This document shows, piece after piece, positions 16,837 to 23,746 of a stretch of DNA of 26,312 bases (position 1 is the stretch's first letter; the number at the start of each line of letters is the position of its first letter). Both the position numbers and the translations under genes were made by a program. The notes below the pieces were generated by a model. The model did no database searches, was not told the DNA's origin, and saw only the letters and a list, made by a program, of their open reading frames with translations. Location of the stretch: contig DJAM01000004.1 in NCBI GenBank assembly GCA_002429595.1, positions 1 through 26,312 on the forward strand, given 5' to 3'. Source of the stretch: Coxiellaceae bacterium UBA6002 (GTDB lineage Bacteria > Pseudomonadota > Gammaproteobacteria > UBA6002).

Positions 16837-18318
16837 ATGTACAGACAATCAGCTCTTAGGCCACGTCATAATCCTGGAAGTATTAAATTTTCTGTTAATA
16901 GGCAGTCCCGCCTACTAATGCGTGCCGCAAGCTGTTCTTTTTTCTTACCTAGGCGCTGTAACAATGCCCAGGGTTTTGTAGATCTCCCAGTTTTAGATAA
17001 TCTTGTACAAAAAGCGTTAGATTCAAATCTTGATATCCCATTAAAAAATTCTGCAGTAGTGTATGTCCACCATCCCTTACGCACCTCAGTTAATTTGATT
17101 AAAACAATAGTGAAATTAGGGGTAAACCCAGAAAATTTCTTTGCTGTTGGTAAACATTATTCGGAGTGTGAGGACGTAGTAAAGGAGGTTATCGATCTAG
17201 GAATTCGATATCAGCGTTGTAGTTCTCAAATTGGTCTAGGTAAATTTTCGCATAGCTTTACTAGGGATATTAATAGGTTGTGGACAGATGTCGTCAGTGA
17301 TTTGAGTACAAAAAAGGACATTGACAAAATAATTGTATTAGACCACGGAGGACGTGCTTTATCTTATTTGCCACCAGAACTGTTATGTAGAAAAATCGTC
17401 GGCATTGAAAAAACAATGGGAGGATTGTTCAATCTGGAGAGACATGGATTGCCACCCTTCCCTATAATTGGAGTAGCCAACTGTGCTGCAAAGAAAGTAC
17501 TAGAGTCTCCTCTTATAGCTGATGCGGTAGTTGAAAAGCTCTTGCCCCTTATACCTATTAAGCAAGCTAATTTAACTTGTGGGGTTATCGGTTATGGTTC
17601 TATAGGTAAAGCAGTAGTGGCTAAGCTTTTATCTATGGGGCACAAAGTTATTATTTATGATAGCGATACAAGTCAACTGTCTTGCTTAAAAGAAGAAAAT
17701 TTATTAGTTACTAATACCTTATCTGCTCTTGTTAGTGTGTCCGACTATATCTTTGGCTGTACAGGTAAAGATATATCTGCCTCAAATATAGACCACTTTA
17801 GACTTGCTACTCACAAGAAAACACTCATAAGCTGTTCCTCAGAAGATATTGAATTTTTATCTTTGCTGCAGGTGGTCCAACAACGCGAAAATGGAAAGGT
17901 AGCTGTCAAGCCATTGAACGATGTCATATACCAGTCTGATATGGGGGCAGAAATCAGAATATTAAGAGGAGGATTCCCTATAAATTTTGATAATACTGGC
18001 GAATCCGTTCCTGCAAATGATATTCAGTTAACTAGAGCTCTTGTTTTGGGAGGTATATTACAAGCAGGGCAACTTTTTAATGATAATAGATTGCTTAATA
18101 GGGGTGGCGTGTACGCTCTCGACCCCAGTTTACAGAGATATATCGCTAAAGAGTGGTTAAAATATCAACCTCAAAATCGTTTTTCTACAAGTGTTATTGA
18201 TAATTTAGACAAGCATCAATGGATTCAGGAAGCTTCGGGTGGTATTTCGCTGCCAAATACACTTTTTAAAAATATTTTTGATCCCTTTGAAACTCAATCC
18301 TTGAAGCCAAAGTTATAG
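16837..18318 (+). CDS. S-adenosylhomocysteine hydrolase-like NAD-binding protein with a presequence-like N-terminus
   Basis: A 493-residue protein whose middle follows adenosylhomocysteinase in order. VLDHGG (167-172) corresponds to the family's DDGG, VGIEKTMGGLFNL (188-200) to GVSEETTTG, and IGVANCAAKKVLESPLIADA (211-230) to the VNDSxTK region. The NAD-binding part has GVIGYGSIGKAVVAKLLSMG (249-268, GxGxxG at 252-257), acidic Asp275 after strand 2, and a YIFGCTGKDI stretch. Several residues needed for hydrolysis in true enzymes are replaced (EET, NDS/TK), so it may bind rather than cleave the substrate, or act on another one. Residues 1-48 contain nine Arg/Lys, many Ser and no acidic residue. 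It is divergent from the methyltransferase gene, which suggests a shared pathway. Confidence 0.75.
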   Translation: MYRQSALRPRHNPGSIKFSVNRQSRLLMRAASCSFFLPRRCNNAQGFVDLPVLDNLVQKALDSNLDIPLKNSAVVYVHHPLRTSVNLIKTIVKLGVNPENFFAVGKHYSECEDVVKEVIDLGIRYQRCSSQIGLGKFSHSFTRDINRLWTDVVSDLSTKKDIDKIIVLDHGGRALSYLPPELLCRKIVGIEKTMGGLFNLERHGLPPFPIIGVANCAAKKVLESPLIADAVVEKLLPLIPIKQANLTCGVIGYGSIGKAVVAKLLSMGHKVIIYDSDTSQLSCLKEENLLVTNTLSALVSVSDYIFGCTGKDISASNIDHFRLATHKKTLISCSSEDIEFLSLLQVVQQRENGKVAVKPLNDVIYQSDMGAEIRILRGGFPINFDNTGESVPANDIQLTRALVLGGILQAGQLFNDNRLLNRGGVYALDPSLQRYIAKEWLKYQPQNRFSTSVIDNLDKHQWIQEASGGISLPNTLFKNIFDPFETQSLKPKL

Positions 18319-18340
18319 GAAAGCAAAACTCAACTCTATT

Positions 18341-18555
18341 TTATTTATCTAATTGAGCAAAGTTTATCCCATCAACAATTTCTACGATGTATTTGAAAAA
18401 AAGTCCCCTTTCTCTTAACAGTTCATAAATCTCTTCTGATGTTAGCGGTATGTCATAAAGTTGCTTCAACACACTAGAGTTGTCTAAACTTGGCGCTAAC
18501 AAGCATTGTTGTAATAAGATAGTTTCTTCTCTTTTGCTCTTTGCTAGCTTTTTTT
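18341..18555 (-). pseudogene. -1 frame C-terminal extension of the ankyrin gene, detached by a frameshift
   Basis: On the - strand, right after the ankyrin gene's A7 run (18549-18555), the -1 frame stays open for about 70 codons to a TAA at 18343-18341. It continues as KKLAKSKREETILLQQ and ends with FKYIVEIVDGINFAQLDK. Its composition and helix pattern resemble the ankyrin protein's tail. Either a one-base change in the A run cut off the original C-terminus, or slippage on the run still makes the long form. Confidence 0.6.
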
Positions 18556-19815
18556 AGGAAGGTACTGCTTTATTATGTAAGACTCAATTTTTACTAGTTT
18601 AAAGCGTTTTGCCAAGAATAAGATATTTTCATATTCTACGTCTGCAAGAACATCTGGCACATCGACAATTAAACTACCTCCCTTTTCCATTAGCAGTTTT
18701 AAATGTACTAGTTGTAAATTTTTATCAGGATAATGAGTTGCTATTAAGGCAAAAGTCTCTGTCGAGTCTGACGCCGTGAACTGTTTACTTTTCAAGATCA
18801 AGTCTACAATTTCAAAGTTTCTGTTTCCTAAAGCAATAACAAGCGGTGTGCCTGCCATTCTAATGGGGATCAACCACTTTGTTCCTTTCATTTTTACATT
18901 TAGTAGCGTTTTCTTATTTTCTAGTAAAATCTTAGTAATTATTTTATTATTTTGACAGCATGCTATATGTAAGGCAGTAATTCCATTAATCGTGGAAATA
19001 TTTGGATCAATTGTGGATTTTTGTAATAAGAATTGAGCTACTGCAAACGAACTTTCACCGCAAGCCATCATTAGAGGGGTTAAATTATTTTCCATTAGTT
19101 CATTTGGATTTAATCCAACTACTTCTAACAAAAAATTAGCAATTGTTTCGTCAGGAAAGTTGCAAGCAAACTCCATTAATAATGAGGCCGATGATTCAGA
19201 GATGCTTAAGCAACGGGCCCTATTTGCTTTTAACGAATTAATTAATAGGTAAATAAATGTGGTTTTAATTGGAAGTTTATTGCTAGCTAAAAGGAGGAAA
19301 AGCATTGTTAATATTCTTGAGTCTACATAGTCCGGCATTATTTTCTTAATTTCATTTTCTTTTCGCTCAAAATTATTTTGATCATTAATTTTCTTGCTAA
19401 GCTTTTTTTGCAATATGTGATAACGTCGAAAAGTGGAGGCCTGCCTGATGTTATATTTATCAGTGATTTCAAACATACTGAGATAAAGATCTAAAGCATT
19501 ATCAATTGACAAAGTTATAGGGTTAAACCCGAATTGGAATGCGCACCAAGCTGTGAAATTTTCAATATTAAAGCCAAACATATAACTTGCATCTATAGCG
19601 GTGTTTTCATATAGATTAGCTTTAATATGTTCTCTTAGCTGAAAGATTTGCCTTTTAAGCTTTTGTATTTCGACTGGCTCCTTGAAAAATGTTTCATTCA
19701 AATATAGATGGAATAAAGCTAGCAATTTTATGATGTCTAGCAAAAAATGCGCTTCTGAAAATGATAATTCCGAATTTAAGAAATCTAGCTTATTGCGCCT
19801 GTTGTCGGGAATCAT
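18544..19815 (-). CDS. ankyrin-repeat protein (likely effector), frameshifted near its end
   Basis: A 423-residue protein. The N-terminal 180 residues are helical with no recognised domain. From about residue 200 ankyrin repeats follow: LTPLMMACGESSFAVAQFLL, then NGITALHIACCQNNKIITKI, then GTPLVIALGNRNFEIVDLIL, and a degenerate unit with VHLKLLMEKGGSLIVDVPD. Ankyrin proteins of this kind in Legionella, Coxiella and Rickettsiella are often injected into the host by Dot/Icm, but no secretion signal is proven here. The frame ends CCT AAA AAA AGC TAG in an A7 run; the -1 frame stays open for about 70 more codons. A TATAAT-like box (19838-19843 on the - strand) lies just upstream of the ATG, with no good -35 or ribosome site. 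Confidence 0.8.
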   Translation of the reverse strand: MIPDNRRNKLDFLNSELSFSEAHFLLDIIKLLALFHLYLNETFFKEPVEIQKLKRQIFQLREHIKANLYENTAIDASYMFGFNIENFTAWCAFQFGFNPITLSIDNALDLYLSMFEITDKYNIRQASTFRRYHILQKKLSKKINDQNNFERKENEIKKIMPDYVDSRILTMLFLLLASNKLPIKTTFIYLLINSLKANRARCLSISESSASLLMEFACNFPDETIANFLLEVVGLNPNELMENNLTPLMMACGESSFAVAQFLLQKSTIDPNISTINGITALHIACCQNNKIITKILLENKKTLLNVKMKGTKWLIPIRMAGTPLVIALGNRNFEIVDLILKSKQFTASDSTETFALIATHYPDKNLQLVHLKLLMEKGGSLIVDVPDVLADVEYENILFLAKRFKLVKIESYIIKQYLPKKS

Positions 19816-20086
19816 TATTAATTCACCATTTTCTTTAATTATAGTAAGCGAAAGATAACAACGATTTATTTGCTAGAGGGTTGAGCAATATCTTATCGAA
19901 ATCCCACAGCAAGAATGCTACTAGATGTTGACCCAAATTAGCTCTATCTAACCTCACAGCCTGAAATTAGCTGCTGAAATTAGTGTTCGCATAGCTCATA
20001 ATAAAAAACCAACAATAGAACTTGTATTTGAAGACTGCTTTAAATTAAATACACTTAAAAAAATAGAGTTACTTTTCTACTTGCCC

Positions 20087-20151
20087 GCATTTTACGTTTT
20101 TTCTGCCGTAAAATGCATATATTGCATTATTCTCATTTTTGTGCAAAAATG
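20087..20151. repeat. cluster of three short palindromes
   Basis: A 10-bp perfect stem with a T-rich 10-base loop is followed at once by a 5-bp palindrome around TATAT and then an 8-bp perfect stem with a 2-base loop. All share GCATTT/AAATGC-type ends. They lie 10 bp upstream of the PmrA-like box and could be a terminator plus operator sites. Alternatively they are a chance result of AT-rich sequence, though the 10-bp and 8-bp perfect stems side by side make that less likely. Confidence 0.5.
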
Positions 20152-20161
20152 CCTCCATCTT

Positions 20162-20181
20162 CTTAATCTTCCCTTAATCTT
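20162..20181 (+). promoter_or_regulatory. PmrA-box-like tandem repeat
   Basis: CTTAATCTT-CC-CTTAATCTT is an exact 9-base direct repeat with a 2-base spacer. It fits the Legionella PmrA box (cTTAATatT-N2-cTTAATatT) at 16 of 18 positions and the Coxiella form YTTAA-N6-YTTAA completely. It ends 31 bp before the ATG of the ankyrin gene. A -10-like TAAATA lies at 20192-20197, ten bases after it, the expected spacing; but the transcript would then start about at the GGAGG ribosome site, so the exact -10 is uncertain. Confidence 0.6.
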
Positions 20182-20212
20182 TCACCTTGGCTAAATACCA
20201 TTGGAGGACTTT

Positions 20213-21349
20213 ATGAGCAGAGAGCTATTAGAGGCAGTTTTGGCAAATGATGAGGCAAGCGAGTCAAAAGTAGCAGAGCTTTTAAAAAATCCGGATATTG
20301 ATGTCAATCTCCAGTTTGAAAATAAGAGTGTATTGATAAAAACCGCCACCGCCTTGCATGCAGCGGCTCTAAAAGGAGCAACCAATAAAATCAAGTTGTT
20401 GTTAGCACATCCTAAGATAGATCCAAATGCACTGACAGGTTTTGGTGGCACGGCCCTACAGCTGGCTGTCGATACTAGGCAAGTTGAAGCGTGCAAATTG
20501 CTACTACCGGTAACCAATTTATTACTAGATGAGAAAGGCAAGTTTCCCTATTTTCTAGCTAAGGATCGAGTAAGAACCACAAAAAGCCTAGAAGAGAAGG
20601 GCAGAGCAGAAACAATAGTGGAATTGCTCCGAGTTCCTACTTTCGTTACTGCCTGTGCTAGTGGTAAGCTATCATTAGTCAAGAGGATGGTAGAAGAGGA
20701 AGGGGCAGACATCAATGCCTTTTACGGCGACGGCTTTGGTCTTTATTATGCCAGCCTAAACGGCCGGATAGAGGTTGTAGATTATCTACTCACGAGACCC
20801 GAAATAAAGATTAACCAGCGCACACCCATAGGCTTGACACTTTTGAATGAAATATCTGCACCTTATAACATCAGGAAAATACTCTCTCAGCTCAAGCCAG
20901 ATGAGAATAAACTGGATTATCCAATGCCTTTAATAATGCCTTTCGACCCTGCTTACCTTGCCAGAGAAATAATTCTTAAAAAGCTCATCGCGCATGGCGC
21001 AGATGTCAATTTAACAGATGTTGGTAATATCATCGATCCGCTATTAGCAGCGACCTATAATAATGCATTGAATATGGTCAAGATTCTAGTGCAAGAGGGT
21101 AAGGTGGATCCCGGGAAGAAATATGAGGATCCAGACACTAAGGAGGTTTTTGATATTATCTTAGCGACCAGGCGCTATAGGCCGGAGATTTCTGAATATT
21201 TACAACAGGCCAAGAGGGTCAGGGAAGTGACAACGCCGGCAGAGGCTAAGAAACTGCTAACTGAGCTTTTTAAACATCGATACAATTCAGAGGAACTTTC
21301 AATTTCTCAGTTTGACCAGCCGGGTCCTGGCTTAAAGGTGACATGCTAG
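20213..21349 (+). CDS. ankyrin-repeat protein (likely effector)
   Basis: A 378-residue protein built largely of ankyrin repeats. ATALHAAALKGATNKIKLLL (near residues 45-64) and GGTALQLAVDTRQVEACKLL (near 80-100) are clear, as are VTACASGKLSLVKRMVEEEG (near 145-165) and YYASLNGRIEVVDYLLTRPE. Further units near 255-290 contain LIAHGADVNLTDVG and AATYNNALNMVKILVQEG. There is no signal peptide or membrane helix, so it is a cytosolic or translocated protein. The start is the ATG at 20213 with GGAGG at 20203-20207, five bases upstream; a TTG at 20201 overlaps that site and is unlikely. The PmrA-box-like element upstream supports an effector role. It is convergent with the next gene, stops six bases apart. 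Confidence 0.85.
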   Translation: MSRELLEAVLANDEASESKVAELLKNPDIDVNLQFENKSVLIKTATALHAAALKGATNKIKLLLAHPKIDPNALTGFGGTALQLAVDTRQVEACKLLLPVTNLLLDEKGKFPYFLAKDRVRTTKSLEEKGRAETIVELLRVPTFVTACASGKLSLVKRMVEEEGADINAFYGDGFGLYYASLNGRIEVVDYLLTRPEIKINQRTPIGLTLLNEISAPYNIRKILSQLKPDENKLDYPMPLIMPFDPAYLAREIILKKLIAHGADVNLTDVGNIIDPLLAATYNNALNMVKILVQEGKVDPGKKYEDPDTKEVFDIILATRRYRPEISEYLQQAKRVREVTTPAEAKKLLTELFKHRYNSEELSISQFDQPGPGLKVTC

Positions 21350-21355
21350 AGGAGA

Positions 21356-23326
21356 TTAAAAACCAAACTCTTGATCAGAACGGGGTTCTTCTGGCCGGCT
21401 TACTTCTTCGATTTTGTTTTTTAGAAATGAGATTTTGGTCATCTCTTCATATATATCGAGTAAGCACTTTAATTCAGGATGGTCTTCTACCAACTGGTTA
21501 AAGGTATTTGTAAAATTTTCACCTTTGCTCTTCATGAGTTCAGAAGATGTAAGCTCTTCAAGTTTTTGAAGACCGCTCATTGCTTGCTGCGAACCTGGAT
21601 CGAGGATGCTAGCTTGTAGTATTTTTTGAATATTTGAGGTTGCTTGGTTATCTAATTCATTTGGTTCGGTAGGTTTGTTCTCATCTTGACTATTCACATG
21701 AGCTAGGGGCTGTAGTTCGGTTTCTTTCTCCTCAAAATTGACATCAGGGATTTGCTCTTGCTTATCAGGCTTAGTTGCTTCTTCCTTAATTTGATTATCC
21801 GCTTCAGCTATGGGCTGTTGCTCAATCTCTTTCTGTTCTAATTTAGCAGGAGAGATTTCGACCGCTTTTTTACTCTCAACCCTTTCTTGTAGTACTCTCT
21901 CTAATAAGCCATTTCGTTGGCACCATCGAGTGAGGACACCAATCGCATCAGCATAATGGACATAGCGAATATGGCCTTGGTTAATTGGGATGAGCTCGTC
22001 AATTTGCTCATTGGATAAATGGACGAACTTATTGCCATTCAATGCTTGGTAGAGTGACTGCTTGAATTTTTCGGTGTCATCCATTGATATCTTTTTTGTT
22101 TGTCCATTTTGCCGATAAAAAAGTTTTTCATTTTCTTCTACAAAAATATAACAATTATCGGGATAACTCTCTTTACTGTCTCGTAAAGAAGGCAAAACAT
22201 AAAAATCGCAGCCGGTACTTCTGCTATTGTTTAAACGGTGTAGGTAATTGAGAACAGCAGTATCAGCAGCTTGAAAGTGGTATTCATTAATATTCTTTCC
22301 CTGCACAATGTTATGTAAGCTTTTCTGTAAATCACACAACTCTGAAACTCCACATATGATAATGTCCTTATCAGCTAAAATTTTTGTAAATTCATCATGC
22401 AGCTGATCTTCAAGGCCTTTATATTTACGCCTTACTTTATCCGCTTCAACTGCAGGTAAAGGCATACCCTCTAGGGTGTAAGTTGGCTCTTCTAGAGCTA
22501 GTTTTCCAGTGAATTGATTATAAGAAGATGATTCTAGCGGTATTTCTCCTGTATTCACTTTGTAAAAAAGCTCTTCATTCCTTTCTATGCTACGCAGATG
22601 TTGTTTGAATGTTACAGGATCATTGCGATCAATATGTGATAAATGTCTTTGCATTTCTTCAGCAGACGATAATTCTAAGTGTCGCATATATCTTTCTTCT
22701 CGCTCGTCATCTCTCTCTCTTTCTGCTGGCGTTAAATCAGTTCGTTGTCTTTGCCGGTCAAAATATTCTAAATTGTTTCTAATCCTCCGATAAGTTCGTT
22801 CTGTCGATTGTAAGACAAATTCAGCCATTGCTGCATCTTTAATGTAGGGAGCATAAGAGCGTAATGTTTCAGCCTTGTGCAGTTCGAGAATAAAGTATTT
22901 AATCGGGGTTCTTAGCTGATTGAAGGTGAGTTTTTGAGCTGCTTGAATAGCCAGTTCGTTGAACTTCTCCATTCGTTCGCGCTGCGTCATCGCCTTGTAT
23001 CGAATCACTTCAATCTCTACAATTTCCTGTTCTTCTTTTAAAGAAAGTAGGTTAATAATAAAAGCTTGGAAAGCTTCCTGTTGAAGCATCGTGCAAGCAT
23101 TGGCTTGAGCCACCATGATAGCCGTTAGATATTTGTAAATAAGAGAATGAGGATGCAAATTTTTTAGTTGCTCGGCTACGCTTTCTCTTATGCCTAATAG
23201 ACGCTTGATAGTAGTTATATTAATTGGTTTTGGAGTAAATAGAACGCCTTGTAAAAAACTTATGAGATCAAAATTAATTGCCAAAAATCGTTTATCAATT
23301 ACAAATTCACTCTTGAGAAGACGCAT
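21356..23326 (-). CDS. large helical protein of unknown family with Glu-rich C-terminus (effector candidate)
   Basis: I do not recognise a family for this 656-residue protein. The N-terminal 280 residues are helical and end in a very charged stretch (DLTPAERERDDEREERYMRH, about 197-216). Residues 320-480 look like a globular domain (DIIICGVSELCDLQ... CDFYVLPSLRDS... CYIFVEENEKLFYRQNGQTK... LSNEQIDELIPINQGHIRYV). Residues 496-561 are two degenerate 32-residue repeats rich in Glu, Gln and Pro (LEQKEIEQQPIAEADNQ and FEEKETELQPLAHVNSQ). The C-terminus, KIEEVSRPEEPRSDQEFGF, combines Glu clusters with a hydrophobic end, the pattern of Dot/Icm translocation signals. There is no signal peptide or membrane helix. 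The ATG at 23326 has only a weak ribosome site (GGTG). Confidence 0.75.
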   Translation of the reverse strand: MRLLKSEFVIDKRFLAINFDLISFLQGVLFTPKPINITTIKRLLGIRESVAEQLKNLHPHSLIYKYLTAIMVAQANACTMLQQEAFQAFIINLLSLKEEQEIVEIEVIRYKAMTQRERMEKFNELAIQAAQKLTFNQLRTPIKYFILELHKAETLRSYAPYIKDAAMAEFVLQSTERTYRRIRNNLEYFDRQRQRTDLTPAERERDDEREERYMRHLELSSAEEMQRHLSHIDRNDPVTFKQHLRSIERNEELFYKVNTGEIPLESSSYNQFTGKLALEEPTYTLEGMPLPAVEADKVRRKYKGLEDQLHDEFTKILADKDIIICGVSELCDLQKSLHNIVQGKNINEYHFQAADTAVLNYLHRLNNSRSTGCDFYVLPSLRDSKESYPDNCYIFVEENEKLFYRQNGQTKKISMDDTEKFKQSLYQALNGNKFVHLSNEQIDELIPINQGHIRYVHYADAIGVLTRWCQRNGLLERVLQERVESKKAVEISPAKLEQKEIEQQPIAEADNQIKEEATKPDKQEQIPDVNFEEKETELQPLAHVNSQDENKPTEPNELDNQATSNIQKILQASILDPGSQQAMSGLQKLEELTSSELMKSKGENFTNTFNQLVEDHPELKCLLDIYEEMTKISFLKNKIEEVSRPEEPRSDQEFGF

Positions 23327-23746
23327 AACAGCACCGTTTTCTACTTGAAAAATAATTACAGAAAATACCCTTATGGGTTTGAGCTAAACGTGGAGTAATG
23401 ATAAGGTTAACGCCAAGAGATAAAGCACTAGGAGATAGTGAAGTGCCTACTGCAAAATGGGTCTTGGTTTGAACTATTCTCATGCCGTTGCCTGCTGTTT
23501 AACTTAATTACTACTACTTGTCGCTTCTTTTTATTTGTGATTATAATACAGATACAATGTAATTTTTATGGCTAATATATGAAAGCACTCGTGGGAAAGT
23601 TGCCACAAAACCTATGGCCATAATCTCACAACCTGTCTAACCGCTCCAATATCAAGCGAAGCCTTTATTTTCCTAAGTCAATTTTATCTTAAATAAAAAG
23701 CTTACTAGTTTAGTTGTAAACCAAACCGTTCACTTCTTACATACAA
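23327..23746. other. intergenic region, no supported gene
   Basis: AT-rich. On the - strand a 58-codon ATG frame (23483 to 23307) overlaps the start of the 656-residue gene; it lacks a good ribosome site and is not called. A TATAAT-like box occurs near 23542-23547 (+ strand read). I see no clear terminator for the gene ending at 23747. Confidence 0.4.

Larger units (their letters stand above)
19816..20212. other. intergenic region before the second ankyrin gene
   Basis: There is no convincing gene. At 19962-19984 lies a 10-base direct repeat CTGAAATTAG-CTG-CTGAAATTAG. From 20087 to 20151 three palindromes follow each other: GCATTTTACG/CGTAAAATGC (20087-20096 with 20107-20116), ATGCA/TGCAT (20112-20116 with 20122-20126), and CATTTTTG/CAAAAATG (20134-20141 with 20144-20151). 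The PmrA-box-like element and the ribosome site GGAGG (20203-20207) come next. The first hairpin could end transcripts entering from either side. Confidence 0.5.

Noticed and set aside
20201..20212. TTG start at 20201 for the second ankyrin gene
   Set aside because: It would place the ribosome site inside the coding sequence; the ATG at 20213 has GGAGG at ideal spacing.
23307..23483. 58-codon ATG frame on the - strand upstream of and overlapping the 656-residue gene
   Set aside because: No good ribosome site, no recognisable motif, and it overlaps the start of a much larger frame; chance is likely.
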